Below are positions 51,630 through 60,217 of a stretch of DNA of 64,000 bases, in pieces. Both the position numbers and the translations under genes were made by a program. The notes below the pieces were generated by a model that saw only the letters and a list, made by a program, of their open reading frames with translations, did not search any database and was not told where the DNA came from. Source of the DNA: Streptomyces sp. Y2F8-2 (GTDB lineage: Bacteria > Actinomycetota > Actinomycetes > Streptomycetales > Streptomycetaceae); contig NZ_BNGS01000008.1 in the NCBI RefSeq assembly GCF_014905555.1, forward strand, positions 372,001-436,000, read 5' to 3'. Position 1 is the stretch's first letter, and the number at the start of each line of letters is the position of its first letter.

Positions 51630-52139
51630 TCAGGGCGTGGACGAACGCCGGCGCCACGGCAGTTCGCCGCACGCCGACCGCTCCTCGTCCTGCTGGAGCG
51701 CCTCCGTGATCCGGGAGCAGATGGCCTCCAACTGGGCCACCTGCTCCTCGGTGAGGTGGTCGAAGACGGCCGAGCGGACGGTCTCGACATGACCGGGCGC
51801 CGTACGCTCCAGAAGCGCCCTGCCGTCCTCCGTCAGGATCGCGACGCTGCCGCGCTTGTCGGTCGGGCAGCCCTCCCGGCGGACCGTTCCGTCCTTCTCC
51901 AGCCGGGTGACCGCGTACGTCAACCGGCTGCGCGTGATCTTCAGCGCCTCGGCGAGATCGGTCATGCGCATACGGTGGTCGGGCGCCTCGGAGAGGTTGG
52001 CCAGGACCGAGTAGTAAAGGTGCGGCATGCCGGCCTCCTGCTGGAGCTGCCGGTCGATCGCGTCCTCCAGGAGCCACGACGCGGCCAGGTACGAGCGCCA
52101 GGCACGCAGTTCCTCGGGGGTGAGCCAGCGGGTCGTCAT
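51630..52139 (-). CDS. MarR-family transcriptional regulator
   Basis: ATG 52139 gives 169 residues. The winged helix is of the MarR type (MRMTDLAEALKITRSRLTYAVTRLEKDGTVRREGCPTDKR, with the DKRG wing and DGRALLERT). It is divergent from the RibD-like gene and upstream of ribA. Three palindromes of one family lie in these two gaps, so it most likely represses the island and itself. The ligand is unknown; a flavin-pathway intermediate or a phenolic compound is possible. Confidence 0.9.
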   Translation of the reverse strand: MTTRWLTPEELRAWRSYLAASWLLEDAIDRQLQQEAGMPHLYYSVLANLSEAPDHRMRMTDLAEALKITRSRLTYAVTRLEKDGTVRREGCPTDKRGSVAILTEDGRALLERTAPGHVETVRSAVFDHLTEEQVAQLEAICSRITEALQQDEERSACGELPWRRRSSTP

Positions 52140-52157
52140 ACTGACAGTGTAGTTATT

Positions 52158-52172
52158 GTTTAAAAGTTGAAC
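52158..52172. promoter_or_regulatory. Palindromic operator 3 (GTTTAAAAGTTGAAC)
   Basis: Imperfect palindrome of the same family (TTTAAA/TTGAA halves) between the divergent marR and RibD-like genes, 19 bases from the marR start. Confidence 0.6.
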
Positions 52173-52218
52173 CAAGTTGCCTCGTTCGCCGGATCGTCCC
52201 GAACCCAGGAGCGCCGCC

Positions 52219-53367
52219 ATGGCCCACCCCTACGTCCTGTTGTCCGCCGCCGTCTCCCTCGACGGCTTCCTGGACGACACCGGGCCCGAACGGCTGCTGC
52301 TGTCCGGCCCGGAGGACTTCGACCGGGTCGACGAGGTGCGGGCGGGCAGCGACGCCATCCTCATCGGCGCGGGCACGCTGCGCACCGACAACCCCCGGCT
52401 GCTGGTCTACTCGGCCGAGCGGCGTGCGGCCCGCCTCGCCGCCGGGCTGCCGGAGTATCCGCTGAAGGTCACGGTCAGCGCGTCCGGGGACCTCGATCCC
52501 GAGGCCCGCTTCTGGCACACGGGCGGCGCGAAGACCCTCTACACGACGGACAAGGGCGCCCGGCGGCTGCGCGGTCTGCTGCCGGCGGACGTGGAGGTGG
52601 TCGCGCTCGGGCCGGAGGTGGAGTGGCGGGCCGTGCTCGACCACCTCGGGGACGTGAAGGGCGTACGGCGGCTGATGGTCGAGGGCGGCGGGAGCGTGCA
52701 CACGCGACTGCTCCAGCAGGGGCTCGCGGACGAGGTGCAGCTCGTGGTGGCGCCGCTGTTCGTGGGGGAGCCGGACGCCCCGCGGATGTTCGGGCACGGC
52801 GCGTACCCGCCGGGGCGGATGCGGCTGGTGGAGACGCGCGCGGTCGGGGACGTGGTGCTGATGCGGTACGTGCCCACCGCGCCCGGCACCGGGAGGCTCG
52901 CCTCGGCCGCGGACCGGCGGTGGCTGGAGGTGGCCTGCGAACTGGCGGCCCATTGCCCGCCGTCGGAGACCGCCTTCAGCGTCGGCGCGGTGGTCGTCGC
53001 GGCGGACGGCACGGAACTTGCGCGGGGACACTCCCGGGAGGGCGGCGACCCGGTGGTGCACGCCGAGGAAGCGGCGCTGGCGAAGCTGGACCCGACGGAT
53101 CCGAGGCTGGCCTCCGCGACGGTATACAGCAGTCTGGAGCCGTGCTCCCGCCGCGCGTCCCGGCCCGCGCCCTGCGCCCGGCTGATCATCGAGGCGGGGG
53201 TACGACGGGTGGTGACCGCCTGGCGGGAACCGGACACGTTCGTCGCGTCGGCTGACGGGAACGCGGTGCTGACGGCCGCCGGCGTGGACGTGGTGCTGCT
53301 GCCGGAGTACGAGGACCGCGCCAAGGCCCCGAACGCCCATCTGCTGCCCCCGGCCGCCCGGTCCTGA
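52219..53367 (+). CDS. Pyrimidine reductase/deaminase fusion with domain order reversed relative to RibD
   Basis: ATG 52219 follows AGGAG; 382 residues. Residues about 5-215 are the RibD-C reductase (LLSAAVSLDGFLDD, DAILIGAGTLRTDNPRLLV, LMVEGGGSVHTRLLQQGLADE). Residues about 235-370 are a RibD/CDA deaminase (FSVGAVVVAADG, VHAEEAALAKLDP, SLEPCSRRASRPAPCARLI with zinc His and Cys). Canonical RibD has deaminase first. Together with the cyclohydrolase it could deliver the second and third riboflavin steps or a flavin-like side product. Confidence 0.88.
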   Translation: MAHPYVLLSAAVSLDGFLDDTGPERLLLSGPEDFDRVDEVRAGSDAILIGAGTLRTDNPRLLVYSAERRAARLAAGLPEYPLKVTVSASGDLDPEARFWHTGGAKTLYTTDKGARRLRGLLPADVEVVALGPEVEWRAVLDHLGDVKGVRRLMVEGGGSVHTRLLQQGLADEVQLVVAPLFVGEPDAPRMFGHGAYPPGRMRLVETRAVGDVVLMRYVPTAPGTGRLASAADRRWLEVACELAAHCPPSETAFSVGAVVVAADGTELARGHSREGGDPVVHAEEAALAKLDPTDPRLASATVYSSLEPCSRRASRPAPCARLIIEAGVRRVVTAWREPDTFVASADGNAVLTAAGVDVVLLPEYEDRAKAPNAHLLPPAARS

Positions 53368-53466
53368 CGGCCTCGAAGGGGGGCCGAGCAGCTCCGCGTA
53401 CGGCCGGAAATCGCTGGTGGGAGGCATGGGGGCGAAACCCGTGCGCTACCTGTCGCGCGCATGGCG

Positions 53467-53472
53467 TACACT
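53467..53472 (+). promoter_or_regulatory. -10 box (TACACT) for initiator tRNA
   Basis: TACACT lies 12 bases before the tRNA 5' end. No clear -35 is seen. Confidence 0.5.
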
Positions 53473-53483
53473 GGAATCACCGA

Positions 53484-53557
53484 CGCGGGGTGGAGCAGCT
53501 CGGTAGCTCGCTGGGCTCATAACCCAGAGGTCGCAGGTTCAAATCCTGTCCCCGCTA
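53484..53557 (+). tRNA. Initiator tRNA-fMet (CAT)
   Basis: CGCGGGGTGGAGCAGCTCGG with three G-C pairs in the anticodon stem (TGGG CTCATAA CCCA) and a C1:T72 mismatch (CCCCGCTA end) are initiator features in actinobacteria. CCA is not encoded. Confidence 0.97.
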
Positions 53558-53564
53558 CTGAAGG

Positions 53565-53600
53565 CCGAGGGCCGGAGTCCGAAAGGGCTCCGGCCCTCGG
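53565..53600 (+). terminator. Terminator after tRNA-fMet
   Basis: CCGAGGGCCGGAG / CTCCGGCCCTCGG forms a perfect stem 8 bases after the tRNA, followed by TGTTT. Confidence 0.85.
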
Positions 53601-53690
53601 TGTTTCCCCGGCCCTCTTTCACCCACTGGCGGCTACTCCGCCCGGCCCACAGCGGTCGCCCCCCGCCGCCCTTCCGGGAAGCCTGGACGG

Positions 53691-55196
53691 GTGGTGCAGC
53701 AAGCAGGCGAGCGGTGGTCATGGGAGCAGGAAGATCCGGACGAGCGGCGCGGGCCCGAGGGGCCCCGTGAGGAGAGGGCCGAGGACCACGAGCGGTCGCG
53801 CGGGCCTCTCTCCGGCCGCCAGGACGGGTCGGGCGGGCGTCTCTCCGACCGTCACGACCGGTCGGGCGGGCGTCTCCCCGACCGCAGCAACCGGTCCGGC
53901 GGGCGTCTGCCCGACCGCGAGGACCGCCGACCCGGCCGACCCGGCCGGCTCGTCGGAGCTGCCGGAGCTGCCGGAGCCGCCGGAGCCTCCATGCCCGACC
54001 CCGACACCCCCGTCCCCGCCTCCGGTGCGAGGACCGTTGCGGTTTCGGCGTACACAGGGGCCGAGGCGGAGGCCGTCACGGAGGCCGAGGAGCGGCGGAT
54101 CTCGTACGCGCGGGCCTTTCTGCGGGCCCTGCCCTGGCTGCTGATCGTCGCCGGAGTCTGCTTCGACCTCTTCGCCCCGTCCGACTACACGGCCGGCCCC
54201 CTCTTCACCGCCGCGCCGCTCGTCGCCGCGCCCCTGTTCTCGTTGCGCGGCACCGTCCTCACCGGCACGGCGGCCGTCGTCGTGGTCTTCGGGGTCCACC
54301 TCGGGCTCGGCGTGCTCGGGAAGGCGGGCGAGGTCACCGAGGTGGCCACCGTCGTCACCGTCGCCGCCCTCGCCGTCCTCATCAACGTGCTGGTCCGCCG
54401 CAACGTCGCCCGCCTCGCCTCCGCCCGCCAGATCGCCGAGGCGGCGCAGCGTGCGGTGCTGCCCGAGCCCGCCGCCCGGATCGGTGGGCTGGACATCGCC
54501 GCCCGCTACGAGGCCGCTCAGGCCGACGCGTTCATCGGCGGGGACCTGTACACCGTCCAGGACTCCCCGCACGGGGTACGGCTCGTCGTCGGCGACGTAC
54601 GCGGCAAGGGCATGGATGCCGTGACCGCCGTGGCCGTGGTGATCGGCGCCTTCCGGGAGGCCGCCGAGCAGGAGCCCACGCTCGAGGCCGTCGCCCAGCG
54701 CCTGGAACGGGCGCTGTCACGCGACCGCGCCGGACGCGAGGGGCCCGACGTGTACGAGGGGTTCACCACCGCGGTCCTCGCCGAGATCCCGCACGGCTCC
54801 GGCGTCGTCCGCATCGTCAACCGCGGCCACCCCGCCCCGCTGCTCCTGCTCCCGGACGGTTCCCTGCGAGAACTCCAGGCCCGCGAGCCCGCGCTGCCGC
54901 TCGGCATGGGCGACCTCGGCGTCTGGCCCGACCGGGTGGAGGAGTGGGACTTCCCGCCCGGCTCGACGCTGCTCCTCCACACCGACGGCGTCTCGGAGGC
55001 ACGGGACGCGCACGGCCGGTTCTACGACCCCGCCGTCCGCCTCGCCGGACGGGTCTTCCCCAGCCCCGGCGCCCTGCTGAGCACCGTCACGCGCGAGGTC
55101 GCCCGGCACACCGGTGGCCGCGGCACGGACGACATGGCGCTGCTGGCCGTGCGCCGGCCCGGACGCCCTCTGAGCGCGATCACGAAGAGTGAGTGA
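53691..55196 (+). CDS. Membrane SpoIIE-type (PP2C) phosphatase with repetitive N-terminus
   Basis: The start is uncertain: GTG 53691 (501 residues, no good ribosome site) or ATG 53991 with GGAG upstream (401 residues). The region between them encodes 14-residue repeats (GRLSDRHDRSG, GRLPDRSNRSG, GRLPDRED). Then come four hydrophobic segments (WLLIVAGVCFDLFAP, LFTAAPLVAAPLFSL, VVVVFGVHLGLGVL, VTVAALAVLINVLV) and the phosphatase with IGGDLYTVQDSPHG, VVGDVRGKGMDAVTAVAVV and LLLHTDGVSEARD. It should dephosphorylate an unknown STAS partner at the membrane. Confidence 0.85.
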   Translation: MVQQAGERWSWEQEDPDERRGPEGPREERAEDHERSRGPLSGRQDGSGGRLSDRHDRSGGRLPDRSNRSGGRLPDREDRRPGRPGRLVGAAGAAGAAGASMPDPDTPVPASGARTVAVSAYTGAEAEAVTEAEERRISYARAFLRALPWLLIVAGVCFDLFAPSDYTAGPLFTAAPLVAAPLFSLRGTVLTGTAAVVVVFGVHLGLGVLGKAGEVTEVATVVTVAALAVLINVLVRRNVARLASARQIAEAAQRAVLPEPAARIGGLDIAARYEAAQADAFIGGDLYTVQDSPHGVRLVVGDVRGKGMDAVTAVAVVIGAFREAAEQEPTLEAVAQRLERALSRDRAGREGPDVYEGFTTAVLAEIPHGSGVVRIVNRGHPAPLLLLPDGSLRELQAREPALPLGMGDLGVWPDRVEEWDFPPGSTLLLHTDGVSEARDAHGRFYDPAVRLAGRVFPSPGALLSTVTREVARHTGGRGTDDMALLAVRRPGRPLSAITKSE

Positions 55197-55392
55197 GTCG
55201 TGGCATTCCGCATAACAACTGACATGCTGTCAATATCTGTGAGGTCACTGGGACGGGGGCGACTCGCCCGATTTCCGCCGTTCGGGCCACGTAAGTCCTG
55301 GCCAGCGGCATGAACGGATCTGCCTGAACGGCTTGGAATCCGGGCCCCGGGTCTATTAACGTTCGATAACGCAGCGCGGTCGTCCCAGCCGT

Positions 55393-55562
55393 CACCGAAG
55401 GCGGCTCCGTGCGCGCCTGCCGAATCCCGCGAGGGAGCCGGGGAACCACCACCTTGGGGTGAATCACGCGGATACCGCCGTGTCGCACGGCCGGTATACG
55501 CGCGTAGGAGACCTTCCTGCTCCGAACCCGTCAGCTAACCCGGTAGGCGAGACGGAAGGAAA
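55393..55562 (+). ncRNA. c-di-AMP riboswitch (ydaO/yuaA class)
   Basis: Conserved blocks in order: CCGAATCCCGC, CCGGGGAACCACC, TTGGGGTGAATC, GTAGGAGACCTTCC, TCCGAACCCGTCAGCTAACC, and GGTAGGCGAGACGGAAGGA. This is the ydaO aptamer, which binds c-di-AMP, placed directly before a peptidoglycan hydrolase gene as is usual in Streptomyces. It ends one base before the AAGGAG ribosome site, so both transcription and translation control are possible. Confidence 0.93.
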
Positions 55563-55575
55563 GGAGTGCGCCCAC

Positions 55576-56598
55576 GTGGCGTTCAACCGGCCTGCCCAGA
55601 GCACCTCGTTCGCCCCGAACGGTACTCAGACGCTCGACGTCGCCCCCGGTATCGACGAGGGCCCCTGGGAGGAGTGGAACCCCACCGAGGACTCCATCCG
55701 CCCCGTCCGCGGTCGGCACCGCGTCGTCAAGCAGCGCGGGGGCGGGCTCGCCCGCAGCTCCACCGTCCTCGGCGTCGGTGTGATCGCCGCCGTCGGCGCG
55801 GGCGGCATGGCCACCGCGCAGTCCGGCAAGCCGCCGGTGTCCATATCCCTGCCGGACCTCTCCTCGGTCACGGAATCCGCCAAGGCGCTCATCGGCGACG
55901 ACTCCGGCGCCCCCGAGAGCTCGGCCACCGCTCTCAGCAGCGTCGGCCGGACCGACGCCCGCGATGCCACCGACGCCGCCGGTTCGAAGGGCGCGGGCGA
56001 GGCGCTGCGCGCCCGGATCATGCAGCAGGCCGAATCCCAGCAGGACCGGCTCGCGCAGGAAGCGGCGCAGGCCGCCGAGGACGCCGCGGTGAAGAAGGCC
56101 GCCGCCGCGGCGGCCAAGGCGCAGGACGACGCGCAGGCCAAGGCCGCCGCCGAGAAGAAGAAGGCGGAGGAGGCCGCGCGGCTCGCCGCTCTCGCCCGGC
56201 AGTTCACGCTGCCGACCTCCTCCTACACCCTGACCTCCCACTTCGGCGACGCCGGTGCCATGTGGTCCTCCGGTTTCCACACCGGGCTGGACTTCGCCGC
56301 ACCCACCGGCACGCTCATCAAGGCCGTCCACAGCGGCACGATCACGGAGGCGGGCTGGGCCGGCTCGTACGGCTACCGCACGATCCTCACCCTCGACGAC
56401 GGCACCGAGCTGTGGTTCTGCCACCAGTCGTCGATCAGCGTCACGGTCGGGCAGAAGGTCAGCACGGGCGACGTCATCGGCCGAGTGGGCGCGACCGGCA
56501 ACGTCACAGGGCCGCACCTGCACCTGGAGGTCCACCCCGACGGCGGCGCCGCGATCGACCCGCTGGCCTGGCTGCGCGGCAAGGGCCTCAACCCCTGA
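55576..56598 (+). CDS. M23 (LytM-type) peptidoglycan endopeptidase
   Basis: GTG 55576 has AAGGAG 9 bases upstream; 340 residues. A tail of ~55 polar residues precedes one TM or signal-anchor helix (STVLGVGVIAAVGAGGMATA), then an Ala/Lys-rich coiled coil (about 150-215). The LytM domain (about 220-340) has the zinc ligands (HTGLDFAAPTGT with first His and Asp; HLHLEVHPDGG). It cleaves cross-links in the cell wall. The riboswitch upstream links its expression to c-di-AMP. Confidence 0.92.
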   Translation: MAFNRPAQSTSFAPNGTQTLDVAPGIDEGPWEEWNPTEDSIRPVRGRHRVVKQRGGGLARSSTVLGVGVIAAVGAGGMATAQSGKPPVSISLPDLSSVTESAKALIGDDSGAPESSATALSSVGRTDARDATDAAGSKGAGEALRARIMQQAESQQDRLAQEAAQAAEDAAVKKAAAAAAKAQDDAQAKAAAEKKKAEEAARLAALARQFTLPTSSYTLTSHFGDAGAMWSSGFHTGLDFAAPTGTLIKAVHSGTITEAGWAGSYGYRTILTLDDGTELWFCHQSSISVTVGQKVSTGDVIGRVGATGNVTGPHLHLEVHPDGGAAIDPLAWLRGKGLNP

Positions 56599-56686
56599 CC
56601 CCACCCCCGCCACGAGCGCGTTCGTTTGCAAGATCTTTGCGGGCTTCCCGGAAGACACCGGCCTGGTCCGGGCGTTGACACAGGGC

Positions 56687-57631
56687 ATGACTTCTCTTCG
56701 CAAGCTGGGTTCTTCCGACCTCGAGGTCTTCCCGCTGTCCCTCGGCGGCAACGTCTTCGGTTGGACCGCCGACGAGACACAGTCCTTCGCCGTCCTCGAC
56801 GCATACGCGCAGGCGGGCGGGAACTTCGTCGACACGGCCGACGCGTACTCGGCCTGGGTGCCGGGCAACGAGGGCGGCGAGTCCGAGACCATCATCGGCA
56901 AGTGGGTGAAGGCGCGCGGCAACCGCTCCGACGTGGTCATCGCGACCAAGGTCAGCCAGCACCCCGACTACCAGGGCCTGACCGCCGCCAACATCAAGGC
57001 CGCGGCCGACGCGTCCCTGCGCCGTCTGGACACCGACTACATCGATCTCTACTACACGCACTACGACAAGCCGGAGGTGCCGGTCGAGGAGATCATCGGC
57101 GCGCTCGACGAGCTGGTGAAGGCGGGCAAGGTGCGCGCCGTCGCCGCCTCCAACATCTCCCCCGAGCGCCTCCAGGAGTCCCTGGACTTCTCGGACCGCG
57201 AGAACCTGGCGCGGTACGTGGCACTGCAGCCGCACTACAACCTGGTCTCGCGCGACACCTACGAGGGTGCGCTGCAGGACCTCGCCTCCCGGGCGGGGCT
57301 CGCGGCGGTTCCCTACTTCGCGCTGGCAGCGGGCTTCCTGACCGGCAAGTACCGGCCGGGGACGACGGTGGAGTCGGCGCGCGCGGAGGGCGCGGCCAAG
57401 CACCTCGCGACCGAGCGCGGACAGCGGGTCCTGACGGCCCTGGACGAGATCGCCGAGGCCCGGGGCGCCGAGATCCCGACGGTGGCGCTCGCCTGGCTGG
57501 CGGCCCAGCCGACGGTCGTGGCACCGATCGCCTCGGCGCGGACGGTGGAGCAGCTGCCGGCGCTGCTGGCCGTGGCGGACCTGACGCTGACGGACGAGGA
57601 CGTGGCGAAGCTGACGGAGGCGTCGGCGTAG
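56687..57631 (+). CDS. Aldo/keto reductase
   Basis: ATG 56687 gives 314 residues. The TIM-barrel aldo/keto reductase pattern is clear: FPLSLGGNVFGW, NFVDTADAYSAW (Asp, Tyr of the tetrad), VVIATKVSQHP (Lys), LYYTHYDKPEV (His), and VAASNISPERLQES. It reduces carbonyls with NADPH, substrate unknown. There is no obvious strong ribosome site. It follows the peptidase gene by 88 bases. Confidence 0.92.
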   Translation: MTSLRKLGSSDLEVFPLSLGGNVFGWTADETQSFAVLDAYAQAGGNFVDTADAYSAWVPGNEGGESETIIGKWVKARGNRSDVVIATKVSQHPDYQGLTAANIKAAADASLRRLDTDYIDLYYTHYDKPEVPVEEIIGALDELVKAGKVRAVAASNISPERLQESLDFSDRENLARYVALQPHYNLVSRDTYEGALQDLASRAGLAAVPYFALAAGFLTGKYRPGTTVESARAEGAAKHLATERGQRVLTALDEIAEARGAEIPTVALAWLAAQPTVVAPIASARTVEQLPALLAVADLTLTDEDVAKLTEASA

Positions 57632-57676
57632 CACGGCAGACGGCGGAATCGGGTGGTGCCGAGCCGGCGCCAACTC

Positions 57677-59041
57677 CTAGGAGCGATAGGGGTTGTACTC
57701 CGGATACGGCACCGCAGGGCCGTACTGCGGCATCGCAGGGCCGTACTGCGGCATCGCAGGGCCGTACTGCGGCGGGCCCTGGAAGGTCACGTGCCCGTAC
57801 CCCGGCCACACCGGCGGAGCCACCGGTGCCGTCGCCCGTGCCGCATACGCCAGCGCCGGCCGCGCCACCTCCCGGCGCGCCCACAGCTCGGTCAGCAACT
57901 CCCGCTCCCGTACGACGAAATCGGCGCCCGCGCGGCCCCTGCGCCCCCGGTGGCGCAGGAACGCCAGGGACGTCGCGTACGCCTCGTACCGCGCGACCGA
58001 CCGCGCCGCGTCCTTCCCGAAGTGCTGCCTCGCGTATTCACGGGCCAGCCGCCGCGCCCGCATCGAACCGAGCACGAACGGCTCCACCGGCCCCATCCAC
58101 CCGGCGACCACGTACGCGGGCAGCTCCTCACGCACCGTCCGCAGCTCCCGCTGCCGCGTCCAGATGACCAGCCAGGTCAGCAGCCCGAACGCGGGCACCA
58201 TGAACGACGCGTACACCGCGAAGAACCCGTACTGGCCGAACGTGGACGACCCGTTCCACATGGAGTGCATGCCCATCGCGAGCAGCAGCCCGCAGAGCGG
58301 CGTCAGCACCCGCCGGACGTGCTGGCGCTCCGCGGACAGCGCGGCGATGCCGAAGCCGATGCCGGTGAGCACGGTGAACAGCGGGTGCGCGAAGGGCGAC
58401 ATCACCACGCGGACGAAGAAGGTCGCGGCCGTGACGGACGCCAGCCCGCTTCCCCCGCTCATCTGGTCGGTGCCGAAGGCCGTGCCCAGGTAGAGGATGT
58501 TCTCGGTGAAGGCGAAACCGGTGGCGGTGACGCCGGCTATCACCACTCCGTCGACGATTCCGGTGAAGTCCCGTCTGCGGAAGAGGAAGACCAGCAGCAC
58601 GGCCGCGGCCTTCGCGGACTCCTCCACGATCGGCGCTATCACGGTCGCGCCGAGCGTGTCGGCGCTGTGTGGATCGGCGGTCGCGGTCGCTATCCACCGG
58701 GTGGCGAAACTGTTGGCGACGATCGCGATGAGCGCGGCGGCGCACGCGCCCCAGGCGAAAGCGAAGATCAGGTTCCGCCAGGGTCCCGGCGCCACCCGGT
58801 CCAGCCAGCGGAAGGCCGCGATGAGCAGCGGCACGGGGAGGACCGCGAGGCCCAGCCCGACCAGGAAGCCCTCGGTCCCGGTCTGCTGCCGTACGAGGGC
58901 CAGGATGACGAGCCCGGAGAGCGCGAGGAGCGTGGTCAGCGCCCCGTATCGCACCCACCGCCTCTGCCACCAGTGCGGGTGCCCGAACGAGCCGGCGGCG
59001 TCACCGCCCGGGTGAGTCGGGTACGAGGGAAAGGTGGCCAC
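57677..59041 (-). CDS. PrsW-family intramembrane metalloprotease
   Basis: GTG 59041 gives 454 residues with eight hydrophobic segments. The PrsW motifs are EExxK (PIVEESAKAAAVL), FAFTENILYLG and a conserved His (MGMHSMWN). B. subtilis PrsW cleaves the anti-sigma factor RsiW; the substrate here is unknown. The C-terminal end contains three MPQYGPA repeats (DNA at 57711-57776). It is convergent to the aldo/keto reductase. Confidence 0.92.
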   Translation of the reverse strand: MATFPSYPTHPGGDAAGSFGHPHWWQRRWVRYGALTTLLALSGLVILALVRQQTGTEGFLVGLGLAVLPVPLLIAAFRWLDRVAPGPWRNLIFAFAWGACAAALIAIVANSFATRWIATATADPHSADTLGATVIAPIVEESAKAAAVLLVFLFRRRDFTGIVDGVVIAGVTATGFAFTENILYLGTAFGTDQMSGGSGLASVTAATFFVRVVMSPFAHPLFTVLTGIGFGIAALSAERQHVRRVLTPLCGLLLAMGMHSMWNGSSTFGQYGFFAVYASFMVPAFGLLTWLVIWTRQRELRTVREELPAYVVAGWMGPVEPFVLGSMRARRLAREYARQHFGKDAARSVARYEAYATSLAFLRHRGRRGRAGADFVVRERELLTELWARREVARPALAYAARATAPVAPPVWPGYGHVTFQGPPQYGPAMPQYGPAMPQYGPAVPYPEYNPYRS

Positions 59042-59102
59042 GGCATCGACCCTAACGAGACGGGGAGCCGCCCGCGACGGTGTCCAACGGACGTGCGGAC
59101 GC

Positions 59103-59960
59103 TCAGTCTTCGGCGGTGGGCTGGTCGCGGTGCGGTACGCGCCGGAAGAGCAGGTCGTTCACGACATGACCCTTGTCCAGACCCTGCCCTTCGAAACGGG
59201 TCAGCGGCCGGAAGTCGGGACGTGGCGCGTATCCGCCGCCGGGCTGGGTGTTCTCGAACCCCGGGTGTGCGGTGAACACCTCCAGCATCTGTTCCGCGTA
59301 CGGCTCCCAGTCCGTGGCGCAGTGCACCAGCGCGCCCGGCTTGAGACGGCTCGCGGCGAGCGTGAGGAAGTCGGGCTGGATGAGCCGCCGCTTGTGGTGG
59401 CGCTTCTTGGGCCAGGGGTCGGGGAAGTAGACGCGCAGCCCGTCGAGGGAGTCGGGGGCGAGCATCTCGCGGAGCAGGATGATCGCGTCGCCGTTGCCGA
59501 CGCGGATGTTGGTCAGTCCGGCCCGGTCGGCGAGGGCCAGCAGGTTGCCCTGGCCGGGGGTGTGCACGTCGACGGCGAGGATGTCGGTGTCGGGGTCGGC
59601 GGCGGCCATCTCCGCGGTGGCCTCACCCATGCCGAAACCGATCTCCAGCACGACGGGGCGGCTGTTCCCGAACAGCTCGGCGAGGTCGATGACCCGCTGC
59701 CCGTCGATGTCCAGCCCCCACTTGGGCCACAGCCGCTGGAGCGCGTCCGCCTGCCCGGCCGTCACCCGGCTCCGCCGCGGCTGGAAGCTACGGATCCGCC
59801 GCTCGAAATGCGACCCGGCGGGATCGGCCTTGGGCCCGTCGGGAAACCGGGGCTCCCCCTTCGCCCGGGCGTGCCGAATGGACGCGCCGGCGCCACGACC
59901 TGAGCCGCCACCGGGGGTGAGCTGGGAATCTTCGGGAGCGAAGTTGAGGGAGTCAGACAC
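59103..59960 (-). CDS. trmB: tRNA (guanine-N7-)-methyltransferase
   Basis: GTG 59960 gives 285 residues. SAM-binding motif (VVLEIGFGMGEATAEMAA), the family signature YFPDPWPKKRHHKRRLIQP and C-terminal RPLTRFEGQGLDKGHVVNDL are present. The N-terminal ~45 residues are an unstructured extension. It makes m7G46 in tRNAs. It lies downstream of the minus-strand LhgO gene but is separated by a repeat array. Confidence 0.95.
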   Translation of the reverse strand: MSDSLNFAPEDSQLTPGGGSGRGAGASIRHARAKGEPRFPDGPKADPAGSHFERRIRSFQPRRSRVTAGQADALQRLWPKWGLDIDGQRVIDLAELFGNSRPVVLEIGFGMGEATAEMAAADPDTDILAVDVHTPGQGNLLALADRAGLTNIRVGNGDAIILLREMLAPDSLDGLRVYFPDPWPKKRHHKRRLIQPDFLTLAASRLKPGALVHCATDWEPYAEQMLEVFTAHPGFENTQPGGGYAPRPDFRPLTRFEGQGLDKGHVVNDLLFRRVPHRDQPTAED

Positions 59961-60100
59961 AGTGGGATCAATTTTAGGGGTTGGTCAGCTGGAACCAGCC
60001 CGCCCGTCTGGGGGTCCGGTCCCCCTGCTCGAAGAGCCTGGGGAGTTCGAGGACGAGGCCGCAGGACGACGGGGGTCTGGGGGCGGAGCCCCCAGGGGCG

Positions 60101-60175
60101 GGAAGAGCAGGGACGGGAAGAGCAGGGACGGGAAGAGCAGGGACGGGAAGAGCAGGGACGGGAAGAGCAGGGACG
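60101..60175. repeat. 15-bp perfect tandem repeat, five copies
   Basis: GGAAGAGCAGGGACG is repeated five times without a mismatch, directly between the trmB start and the LhgO stop. A hairpin (CTGGGGGC / GCCCCCAG) precedes it at 60077-60095. Possibly variable between strains. Confidence 0.92.
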
Positions 60176-60217
60176 GCGGGGGCGAAACCAACCGTGGCGG
60201 CGCGGCCCGGGCACCGC

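Noticed and set aside
60101..60175. CRISPR array
   Set aside because: Units are directly adjacent 15-mers without spacers, and no cas gene is near.
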